Positions 51,800 through 59,635 of a stretch of DNA of 64,000 bases are shown here, piece after piece. Source of the stretch: Conexibacter woesei Iso977N (GTDB taxonomy: Bacteria > Actinomycetota > Thermoleophilia > Solirubrobacterales > Solirubrobacteraceae). The first letter of the stretch is position 1. Each line of letters begins with the position of its first letter. A program made the translations under genes and the position numbers. The stretch lies in assembly GCF_000424625.1 (NCBI RefSeq), contig NZ_AUKG01000001.1:248001-312000 (forward strand), read 5' to 3'. Below the pieces are notes generated by a model. That model ran no database searches and was not told where the DNA came from. It saw only the letters and a list, made by a program, of their open reading frames with translations.

Positions 51800-52863
51800 G
51801 CCGGCCGCCGTCGAGCGGCTCGGGTAGGGCGGACGGGGGGCGGGACCTCCTGGACCGCTGCGTCGGTGCCGTCGCTCCAGTGGGTGATCCGGGCGCGGGC
51901 GATGTCGATGTAGTCGAGGTCGCGTTCGATCCCGAGGAAGCGGCGCTGCTCGAGGAGCGCGGCGATTCCGGTCGAGCCCGACCCGCAGAACGGATCGAGC
52001 ACCAGCCCGCCCGGTGGGGTGATGAGGCGCACCAGCCACCGCATCAACTCGATCGGCTTGACCGTCGGGTGCGGGTTGTGCAATGGCTTCTTATGGGGGT
52101 TGGTCGCGCCCGGGAAATGCGCAAGCCGGCGGGCGGGCAGGTGCTCGCAGCCGGCGTCGCGCTCGGAACGGCGGGTCTTGGTGACGTACAGAAACCGGCT
52201 GGCACCGGGCCGCTGGGCCTCGATCTCATCCACCGGACAACGATCCGCGCACCTGTTGGGCTGGCAGTGCTCGTCATGGCTGGCGATCATGTGCGCTGGC
52301 CAGCGCCTCATGCCGGGCTCGTCGGGCCAGCGCACGGCGCAGGCATCGACGTTCAGTGCCCCGGTGCCGTGCCGCTTGAGGTTGTCGGTGGTTGTTCCGT
52401 CGACCGGGCGGCGCGCGAGGACGATCGGCTCGTAGAACGGCTTGAGCGTCGTCGCGCGGCCGCCGTCAAAGCGGCGAGACTTCGGGATGCCGGGACCGAA
52501 GATCCACATCAACATGTCGCGGATCTCCAGGCCGCCGTCCTCCAGGCCACTGGTCAGGCGGTGCGTCATCCGCGTAGCCCCGAACGCGACGACGTGCCCG
52601 CCAGGCTTGAGCACCCGGTGCAGCTCGGCGGCCCAGGTGGTCGTCCAGCGCTCGAACGCCTGGCCCGGGGTCATGCGGCCGTGGGCTTGGCGGGCTTGGC
52701 GCCGGATCGCTGTGCCGTCCCAGGAGTGGTTCTTGATGTCGATGCCGTAGGGCGGGTCGCAGACGACCGCGTCGACGCTCTGGTCGGGTAGCCCGGGCAA
52801 CAGCTCCAGCGTGTCGCCCGGCACGACGCGCCAGCGCTGGCCGTCCTCGAGCAGCGGGGTCAT
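51796..52863 (-). CDS. DNA methyltransferase (N6-adenine/N4-cytosine type) with a Cys-rich insert
   Basis: The 355-aa protein has motif IV VVCDPPYGID (DPPY at 36-39) before motif I LDPFCGSGSTG (about 289-299), the beta-class order. The target-recognition middle carries a Cys/His-rich segment (HDEHCQPNRCADRCPVDEI) that could bind zinc. It is probably a plasmid- or element-borne modification enzyme without a cognate endonuclease nearby. It is coupled on both sides by ATGA-type overlaps. Confidence 0.9.
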   Translation of the reverse strand: MTPLLEDGQRWRVVPGDTLELLPGLPDQSVDAVVCDPPYGIDIKNHSWDGTAIRRQARQAHGRMTPGQAFERWTTTWAAELHRVLKPGGHVVAFGATRMTHRLTSGLEDGGLEIRDMLMWIFGPGIPKSRRFDGGRATTLKPFYEPIVLARRPVDGTTTDNLKRHGTGALNVDACAVRWPDEPGMRRWPAHMIASHDEHCQPNRCADRCPVDEIEAQRPGASRFLYVTKTRRSERDAGCEHLPARRLAHFPGATNPHKKPLHNPHPTVKPIELMRWLVRLITPPGGLVLDPFCGSGSTGIAALLEQRRFLGIERDLDYIDIARARITHWSDGTDAAVQEVPPPVRPTRAARRRPA

Positions 52864-53729
52864 GCGCTCTCGCCGGTCCAGTTGACCGGCCGCTGAACAT
52901 GTAGGCGTTGGAACGTCGTCGCCCACGGACCCTGGCTGAGCAGGTCCTCGAGCGTCACGATGGAGATCGCGACCTGCGGCGTGGCTTGCAGCAGCGGATC
53001 GGCCTGGCAGAGCGCCAGGACGGTCTGTGCCCGGCGCCGTAGGGCGGCGGCGGGGGCGTTGGTCAACACGACCAGCACTTCGGGGAACACGGGGTAGGTC
53101 TGGTGCCATTGGGGCTCCTTGTCGTTCTTGGTGGTGTAGGTGTGCAGCCGGGCGTAGCGGCCGAGCTTTGAGGCGAGCGCGGCGGTGGGTTGGGTGGCGC
53201 GGTCGAGTTCGAGGAAGCGGTAGTGGAAGGCCAGTCCACCGTCTTGGAGGTGTTGGAGGTAGGTCAGGACGGCGTCGGCGATGACCAGCTCCGGACGCCG
53301 GCCGGGTGTGGTACCGATCGGGTGGGCGATCTCGTGGCGCCAGGCCAGCGGCCCGAACTCGTCGCCGCGCTCCCGCGCCGCCGCCACGAAGGCCAGGCCG
53401 ACGTCGTTGACGGCCAGCGTGTGAGCGCTGAGCGCGCTGGCCGCGTGCCGGGCGTCATCGGCGCCGCGGCGCGCGCCGGCGGTCTGGGGGTGGGCGAGGT
53501 GTAGGGCTTGGTGGCCCTCGGCGGTCAGGAAGTAGATCCGCCGCGAGCCGCCCGTGTGGACGAAGTCGACGAGACCCGCCGCGACGACGCGGGCCATGAC
53601 CTTCTCGATCCAGCGGCGTCCCGCGGTCGGGGCGTGCAGCGCCCGGAGCTGGCCGGCTGTCAGCAGCCGGTGGGCGTCCAGGCTCTCGAGCATGTCGCCG
53701 GCCACGGCCGGCAGCGCCGAGGCGCTCAC
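52860..53729 (-). CDS. replication-relaxation family protein
   Basis: The 289-aa protein has an N-terminal winged-helix segment (MLESLDAHRLLTAGQLRALHAPTAGRRWIEKVMARVVAAGLVDFVHTGGSRRIYFLTAEG) and a mixed C-terminal domain (VIADAVLTYLQHLQDGGLAFHYRFLELDRATQPTAALASKLGRYARLHTY). This layout matches the Replic_Relax family of actinobacterial plasmids and conjugative elements, with the ELDRAT strand as a possible nuclease-like position. The GTG at 53729 overlaps the upstream stop (GTGA). Confidence 0.8.
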   Translation of the reverse strand: MSASALPAVAGDMLESLDAHRLLTAGQLRALHAPTAGRRWIEKVMARVVAAGLVDFVHTGGSRRIYFLTAEGHQALHLAHPQTAGARRGADDARHAASALSAHTLAVNDVGLAFVAAARERGDEFGPLAWRHEIAHPIGTTPGRRPELVIADAVLTYLQHLQDGGLAFHYRFLELDRATQPTAALASKLGRYARLHTYTTKNDKEPQWHQTYPVFPEVLVVLTNAPAAALRRRAQTVLALCQADPLLQATPQVAISIVTLEDLLSQGPWATTFQRLHVQRPVNWTGESA

Positions 53730-56332
53730 GACCCGGCTTCCGGGTTGCCGGTGCGGATGACGTGCGGACCCGACGGAACCGACGCCGATCGGCCGCCCGT
53801 CGTCGTCTTGGTCAGGTGGGCGAGGATGCGGCCGGCGTGGCCGTCGACCTGGGCGAGGCGTTCCTGTACGGGTTGACGTCCCGCGGTTGCGTCGATGGCC
53901 TCGTCGAGCAGCGCGACCTGGTTGGGCTGGCGGTGCTCGGCGTGCAGCTCGGCGGCGGGGATGCCGTGCACGAGAAACGGCGGGGTTACCTCGCGACCGA
54001 GGGTGACCGAGGCCAGGTAGGTGAAGCGTTCCAGCCGGCCGAGCACGGCGGGGTCGGGATATGTGCCCCACTCGGCGCTGATCTTGCGGGCGGCCTTGGC
54101 GTTGACGGTGGTGGAGTGCATGTGGGACCGGTTGGTCGCCACCGCCGTCCAGGTCGAGTCCAGTAGCCGTGCGGGGTCCTGGTTAAACAGCTCGCCGCGC
54201 CCGCCGAACTTCGCCATCTGCTCAAGCAGCGTCGCGAGGTTCGGGCTGTCATAGGTCTGCAGCTCATCCAAGGACACCAAGAACGGCTTCCGTGCCTCCG
54301 GCGCCATCGCCCCGCGCGCCTTGAGCGCGTGCAGGAGGTCGTAGACGATGAGGTTGGCTACGAGCCGGTCGCGCGACGAGCCCGGACCTGGGCAGACCAG
54401 GACGATCTGCTCGCCGGCCAGCGCGCGGCGAGCGTCGTAGGTCGAGACGGGGCTGCCGAAGAGCGCGGCGATCGACTGCGAGGCGCGCAGGCGATCCAGG
54501 ACGTTGGTGACCGCGGTGATCGCCTCGCCCGGCAGCGACGGGAAGCGGTCGGTGAAGAAGCCGCGGTTTGCCGGCCGCAGGTGCGGCAGCGCCGCTGCCC
54601 GCCAGTCCTCGTCGGAGAGCAGGACGGGGACCTCAAAGATCGTCGGCGCCAGCTCGGGCGGCAACGTCAAGGCGAGTTCGGTCAGCGCTTGGGCGGCTTG
54701 GGTGGCGAGGTTCAGCGCGCGGGTGTTGCGCTCGTCCCAGCGCAGCGCGGCCGCGAAGGCGTCGACGAACGCATCGACCTTTGCCGCGGCCTCGTTCGGC
54801 GTGCGGGCGGTGAGCGCGAGGAGGTTCCAGCCGGGTTGGTTGTTGGTGGACTTGCGTTCGGAGAGGTCGATCTCCACGACCCGGTCGCGCAGGCCGGCGG
54901 CGGTCAGGTAGGTCTTGATCTCGGCGATCGCGTCGCCGTGGGGATCCATGAACAGTCCGCCGCGGCCGGCCAGCGCCCAGGCGACGAAGCGGACGATCGC
55001 CAGCTCGGTCTTGCCGTAGCGCGACCGGCCCGACATGTAGGTGAAGAACGTCTCGCTGGCGTGAACGCCGACGACGCGTTGGCCGGTGCGCGTGTGGATC
55101 CGACCGAGCGGGATGACGTCGGGCTGGCCGTGGTAGTCGGGTAGGCCGCGTGGCGGGGATGGGATCGCTCCACGACTGCGGGCGACGTTGTCGGCGTGGC
55201 AGTGCACGGTCGGGGGCTTGAGCAGTCCTTGGACCTCGCGCACCGAGACGATGTCGCCGCGGCGCGCCGCGAACCGGCCGGACGCGAGCCGGCGGTCGAA
55301 CAGCCGGCGGCGCCATGGGAGGTCGTCGCCGAGGAAGCCGAGGCCGCCGAGACGCAGGCCTCGGGCGCGGAGGTGGTTGGCGGCGCCCATGGCGTCGGTG
55401 ACGGCCAGCACGGAGCGCGTGGTGGCCAGCGCCCGGCCGCGGTCTCGGGCCTCGACGCGCAGCGCGAGCTGGAACTGCAGCAGCGGGTGCTGCGGGGCGA
55501 GCTTGCGATCCAGGCCCTGCGTGTCGTGGCGACGCTGCACCGTGTCTGACGGCGTCGTGCGACCCCGCGACCGGCCCTCGTCCAGCAGCGCGGCGAGGGG
55601 CTGGTGGTCGGGGTCGCGAAGCAGGCGACGACGGACGCGACGGGCCTCGCCGGGTGAGAGGACGCGGGCGTCCAGGACAAGTCGGGCTTGCTCGCCGTCG
55701 GCGGGCTCAAGCTGGTCGACGGCAGCGGCCAGGCCCTGAAGCAGGTCGGGTCGCAGGCCGGTCTCGGCCAGCGCCTCACGGGCCGAGCGGGCGAGCACGA
55801 GCCGCGCCCGCACCACGCGCCGCAGCCTGCTCGTCACCGGCCCGGGATCCGGGGCGGGGTCATGTAGCTCGACACCGGGGTAGGCGGCCAGCGCGCTCTC
55901 CAGCGCCGGGCGCGAGCGCCCCGGGGCACTGACCCGGAAGCGGACCAGCCCGTCGGTGTCGGTGACGACCTCGAAGCGCACCGCGCTGGCCGGACGCGTC
56001 AGCCAGCCACCTCGAGGACGGACCCGGCCCAGCCCGGCGACCATCTGCTCAACGTCCTCGGAGGTCGGGTCAAACTCCTCTGGGGGCAGCAGGTCAAGCG
56101 TCACCCGGGAGGCCAGCGCCCTGCGCGTCAGGACCGCTCGCAGCAGCACGACCGCGGCAGCGAGACCGGCGCTGCCAGCGGCTACCGGTAGGGCGTCGAC
56201 GAGCGAGACCGAGACGCCGCCGGAGCCAGCCAGCCGGGAGACCATCCGACCAGCCAGCAGCAGCAGGAGACCCGCGCCCATGGCGATCGCCGCCGCGCGA
56301 TCACGAGGTGAGTCAGGCCTCACCGCCAGCAC
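53726..56332 (-). CDS. VirD4/TraG-like conjugation ATPase
   Basis: The 868-aa protein has two N-terminal membrane helices (AIAMGAGLLLLLAGRM and AAGSAGLAAAVVLLRAV), an extended middle, and a RecA-like ATPase with Walker A GRSRYGKT (435-442) and Walker B FLVSLDELQ (Asp-Glu at 689-690). LFMDPHGDAIAEI and FGGRGELFNQDPARLLDSTW match coupling-type proteins that bring DNA to a type IV secretion channel. The start is a GTG after a 181-bp gap, which may hold the promoter or an origin of transfer. Confidence 0.88.
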   Translation of the reverse strand: MLAVRPDSPRDRAAAIAMGAGLLLLLAGRMVSRLAGSGGVSVSLVDALPVAAGSAGLAAAVVLLRAVLTRRALASRVTLDLLPPEEFDPTSEDVEQMVAGLGRVRPRGGWLTRPASAVRFEVVTDTDGLVRFRVSAPGRSRPALESALAAYPGVELHDPAPDPGPVTSRLRRVVRARLVLARSAREALAETGLRPDLLQGLAAAVDQLEPADGEQARLVLDARVLSPGEARRVRRRLLRDPDHQPLAALLDEGRSRGRTTPSDTVQRRHDTQGLDRKLAPQHPLLQFQLALRVEARDRGRALATTRSVLAVTDAMGAANHLRARGLRLGGLGFLGDDLPWRRRLFDRRLASGRFAARRGDIVSVREVQGLLKPPTVHCHADNVARSRGAIPSPPRGLPDYHGQPDVIPLGRIHTRTGQRVVGVHASETFFTYMSGRSRYGKTELAIVRFVAWALAGRGGLFMDPHGDAIAEIKTYLTAAGLRDRVVEIDLSERKSTNNQPGWNLLALTARTPNEAAAKVDAFVDAFAAALRWDERNTRALNLATQAAQALTELALTLPPELAPTIFEVPVLLSDEDWRAAALPHLRPANRGFFTDRFPSLPGEAITAVTNVLDRLRASQSIAALFGSPVSTYDARRALAGEQIVLVCPGPGSSRDRLVANLIVYDLLHALKARGAMAPEARKPFLVSLDELQTYDSPNLATLLEQMAKFGGRGELFNQDPARLLDSTWTAVATNRSHMHSTTVNAKAARKISAEWGTYPDPAVLGRLERFTYLASVTLGREVTPPFLVHGIPAAELHAEHRQPNQVALLDEAIDATAGRQPVQERLAQVDGHAGRILAHLTKTTTGGRSASVPSGPHVIRTGNPEAGS

Positions 56333-56513
56333 CCCACCGTTACCGCATTGAAGAAGATCTCGCCAGCGAGATCCGGCCCAGATGCCGCGCGATAGCGGGC
56401 GATCTCGGCCGATCGAGGTCCAGGGCCATGTGCCCCGCCCCGCGACCCTGCATGCGACCCACCCGGCGACCCTGCATGCGGCCGACAGGCGTACTGCGCG
56501 ACGAGCTGAGCTC
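56333..56513. promoter_or_regulatory. gap in the conjugative operon with tandem repeats
   Basis: This is the largest gap inside the transfer operon. It contains the two 15-bp direct repeats at 56442-56480, GC-rich dyads and the GTG of the VirD4-like gene. It may carry a promoter or the origin of transfer. Confidence 0.35.
56442..56480. repeat. two 15-bp direct repeats
   Basis: GCGACCCTGCATGCG occurs at 56442-56456 and 56466-56480, starts 24 bp apart. Each copy contains a GCATGC palindrome. The pair could be binding sites for a transfer or replication protein. Confidence 0.5.
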
Positions 56514-57686
56514 TCATCGATTCTGCTCCTTGTTGGTGGTGAACGCGTCGACCCATGCCGGCGCGAAGTAGGTGCTGCGCGGGGCGTTCTGCGCCTCGCC
56601 GGTCGAGGCCGAGGTCAGCCAGGAGAGGTGCAGGTGCGCGTTGCCGCCACACGCGCAGTGGGCGGGGTCCCCGTGGCCGGGGTAGCCGTCGTAGCCGACG
56701 AAGCGAAACGGCGGCCGCGCACATGCCGGCGCCACACCCGAGGCCGCACAGGACCGCTTCCAACCGACGGCTCGGGCGAGGCGTTCGGTGCTGGTCTGCC
56801 AGCTCTGGCCGGGGTCGGGGACGAGGTCGACGGCGGCGCCGAGCGGGTGCTCCCCACCCGAGGCGTGGATGGCGTAGCAGGCGGTGACCGTCACGCGGTA
56901 GCGACGCGCGAGCCACAGCACGTCGTCTCGGATGCGGCGATCGCACTCGATCGCCGCACCGACGGTGATGGTGATCGGCAACGCCTGAAGCCCGCCCGGA
57001 CCGTGGTCGCGGACGACCGGCCCGAGGCCACCGTCGCCAGCGGGCTGCACGTCGGTGCTGCCGCCGCAGCCGCCCCCGCCGTCGGAAGCTTGGCCGGAGC
57101 CGAAGCCGTAGGTCACGGCGCGGGCCATGACCTGGTCGGCGTAGTCGGCGGTGGCGTCGCCGCAGGCGCCGTAGTAACCGCAGGCGGCGTCGTAGTAGTC
57201 CTTGTAGCTGCCGCCGACGGGCGGAGCTTGCTTGGCCTGGCGCAGGATCCGCGCCGCGGTGAAGACCGCGTCGGCCGGATCGTCGGGATCGATACGGCCG
57301 TCGTGGTCGGCGTCGACGCCGTAGCGCTCCCAGAGCGTCGGCCCGTCGCCGGGGCTGCACGGCGACCCGCGCCGGACGGCGATCTGCATCGGCCCCGCGC
57401 AACCCGATCCGTTATCGCCCGCGCAAGATCCGTGGTTGCACTCCTGCGCGCCGATCGAGGCCAGGAAGGCCCAGTCGATGTCAAACCGCCGACCAGCGGC
57501 ACGGTAGATGCGCAGGCGCACAGGCGGGATCTCGTGGGCCTTGTTGGTGGTGTTGCTCGCCGCTGCCGTGGTGCAGCCGCCACCGAAGCTCGCGCCGGCG
57601 ATGGCGATCACGACGCCGACGACCGCCGCGGCGCCCAGGCCGATCGGGGCCGCTGCCGCGAGCGCGACTCGCGTTGCGGTGCTCAT
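56514..57686 (-). CDS. lytic transglycosylase fused to a VanY/M15-like domain
   Basis: The 390-aa protein has an N-terminal membrane segment, then a goose-lysozyme/SLT-like domain with the catalytic Glu82 in SIGAQECNHG and GCAGPMQIAV. Inside it lies DADHDGRIDPDD (125-136), which fits a calcium-binding EF-hand loop. The C-terminal half resembles a peptidoglycan D-Ala-D-Ala peptidase: HASGGEHPLGAAVDLVPD and NAHLHLSW supply the zinc His/Asp ligands. It probably opens the wall for the transfer channel. Its stop is followed by the 181-bp gap. Confidence 0.85.
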   Translation of the reverse strand: MSTATRVALAAAAPIGLGAAAVVGVVIAIAGASFGGGCTTAAASNTTNKAHEIPPVRLRIYRAAGRRFDIDWAFLASIGAQECNHGSCAGDNGSGCAGPMQIAVRRGSPCSPGDGPTLWERYGVDADHDGRIDPDDPADAVFTAARILRQAKQAPPVGGSYKDYYDAACGYYGACGDATADYADQVMARAVTYGFGSGQASDGGGGCGGSTDVQPAGDGGLGPVVRDHGPGGLQALPITITVGAAIECDRRIRDDVLWLARRYRVTVTACYAIHASGGEHPLGAAVDLVPDPGQSWQTSTERLARAVGWKRSCAASGVAPACARPPFRFVGYDGYPGHGDPAHCACGGNAHLHLSWLTSASTGEAQNAPRSTYFAPAWVDAFTTNKEQNR

Positions 57687-59635
57687 GACGTCTCAGTTGG
57701 ACGGCCCGCGTCGTCGGGGCGTGGTCGCAGCGACGGTCGTCGGGATGGTGGTGGCGGATTGCTCGGCGGTCTCTTGGCGTCGTGGCGCTTGCGGCGCGGG
57801 CGCGGCGACGAGGTCTGGGCGGTGTCGGTCTGCTCGCGCTCCGCGTGGCCGCTGGGGCGGGTGACCGGACGGCGAGGCGCGGTCTCCTCATCGGCCTCGC
57901 GATCGATCGGCGCGCTCTCATCGCGTGCCGGACGCGCGCCGCCGTGGTCGCGGCGCGCCGTCGGCCGTTGGTGGATCCGCGGCGACGGCTCGGCAACACG
58001 CGGCGCCGGTACGGGCGCGAGCTCGGGTTCGACCGGTGGCGGCCGATGGTCGACGGGAGCCTGGTCGCGCCGAGGCCGAGCGGGAGGCTTGGCGAGCTTG
58101 GCCAGTCGGTAGCCGACAAAGCCCGCACCGAGGAGCTTCTTGAGGTGGGCTTCGCGTTGGGGTTCGTGACCGGAGACGGCGGCGATGATGCTCCCGGCGA
58201 GCTTCTGGCGTCCGAGGAAGACCATCCACATAAACATGGACTGGCAGCCAAAGCTGAACAACCACCCCATGTTGGTCGTCGCGTCCTGCAGCGCCGCCAC
58301 GACGGTGAGCAGGATCGTCAGCACCAGCGCGTAGACGGCCTTGCGGACGAGGTAGGTGCCCAGCTGACTGGCCCAGTTCTTGAACAGCGCGTGACCACGG
58401 CCGGGGACGATCGCGGCGATCAGCGCGACGACCGAGAAGGCCGCGAGCAGCAGCACGACCATCTGGGCCAGCAGGATCGAGATGGCCAGCGTCCCGAGCA
58501 GCAGGACCGACCCGAGCTCGCCGACGAGAACGACGATGGCGAGGAGCAGGCGCTGGTATTGGCCGCCCTTCTCCATCGCGTCGGTCGCGGGCTTGTCGGC
58601 AACCGCGGGGTTGTAGGTGTTCTTCTCCGGGTCGCTGTCGGGCAGCTTGGACGGATCGGCGTTGTTGATGGCGTCGTACTCGGCGTCGCGATCGGGCGAG
58701 CCCGGCGCGAAGGCCAGGAAGTGCTGGGGGTAGCGCAGCGAGTTGTCGATGCACTCCTTGCCGGCGGCGGTGACGTGGCCGTCGCGGTGCAGCCGCGCGC
58801 GGGCGTGCGCGTCGGCCGCGGGGTCGGCGGCGAGCGGCAGGACGGGGACTGAGATCGGGTCGTGGTCGGTGCTGCCGGTGCCGATCTTGATGCAGTGCTG
58901 GGTGCCGCCGAACTCCAGCGCGACCCACGGACGCAAGACGAGGACGTCGAAGAGCTCGTCGCTGGCTTGGCGGTGGGCGTCGGGGCCGGTGGTGACCTTG
59001 CCGTGGATGCTGACCGACAAGAACGCGTCGGCGATCCGGTTGTCCCACTGGGTCGCGCGGCCGATCGTCGCGTCGGTGTTGAAGACGATCGCTAGCGCTA
59101 TGACAACGTAGATCACCGACATGCCCAGCCCGGCGGCGGTCTCGCTGTAGCGGCGCTGTACGAGCGCGCGCCACATCGCCCAGCAGCCGGCGACGACGAC
59201 CGCGGCTTCCATCCACGGCGCGCCCAAGGTGTTGGCGTACAGGTTGTGGATCGCGTCGGAGACCGGGGCAAGCGCGCCCGCGCCGCCGGTCTGGGGCGAG
59301 CCGTTGACGAGGTCGATCGAGAAGGCCAGCGAGAAGAGCTGGATGACCGAGTACACCAAGAACGCCGTGACCTGCCAGATCATGTCGGCAAAGAACCCCG
59401 CGATCCCCGGACCGATCCCGGAAGCGTCGACGCCACCGGTCAGGCTGGCCTTGACCATGCTGAAGTGCTGGTCGAGGTCGTAGGCGCCCAGCGGGTAGCG
59501 GTCGGCCAGCGGGCCGACCGGATCGCCCGGCCCGGAGTTGTAGTACAGGTCGCTTGCCCCGTGAGCGATGGCCGGCGCGGCAAGCACGCCGAGGACGACC
59601 AGCGCCAGGACCGCGAGGATGCGTCGGCGGCTCAT
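57683..59635 (-). CDS. VirB6/TrbL-like conjugal transfer membrane protein
   Basis: The 650-aa product has a signal-like N-terminus, a large extracytoplasmic loop (residues 230-330) and six to eight membrane segments (IIAGFFADMIWQVTAFLVYSVIQLFSLAF, WMEAAVVVAGCWAMWRALV and the cluster LLLAIVVLVGELGSVLLLGTLAISILLAQMVVLLLAAFSVVALIAAIVPG). The C-terminal 150 residues are Pro/Arg-rich and disordered. This is the usual channel-protein layout, placed next to a VirB4-like ATPase. The ATG at 59635 overlaps the upstream stop (ATGA). Confidence 0.82.
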   Translation of the reverse strand: MSRRRILAVLALVVLGVLAAPAIAHGASDLYYNSGPGDPVGPLADRYPLGAYDLDQHFSMVKASLTGGVDASGIGPGIAGFFADMIWQVTAFLVYSVIQLFSLAFSIDLVNGSPQTGGAGALAPVSDAIHNLYANTLGAPWMEAAVVVAGCWAMWRALVQRRYSETAAGLGMSVIYVVIALAIVFNTDATIGRATQWDNRIADAFLSVSIHGKVTTGPDAHRQASDELFDVLVLRPWVALEFGGTQHCIKIGTGSTDHDPISVPVLPLAADPAADAHARARLHRDGHVTAAGKECIDNSLRYPQHFLAFAPGSPDRDAEYDAINNADPSKLPDSDPEKNTYNPAVADKPATDAMEKGGQYQRLLLAIVVLVGELGSVLLLGTLAISILLAQMVVLLLAAFSVVALIAAIVPGRGHALFKNWASQLGTYLVRKAVYALVLTILLTVVAALQDATTNMGWLFSFGCQSMFMWMVFLGRQKLAGSIIAAVSGHEPQREAHLKKLLGAGFVGYRLAKLAKPPARPRRDQAPVDHRPPPVEPELAPVPAPRVAEPSPRIHQRPTARRDHGGARPARDESAPIDREADEETAPRRPVTRPSGHAEREQTDTAQTSSPRPRRKRHDAKRPPSNPPPPSRRPSLRPRPDDAGRPTETS

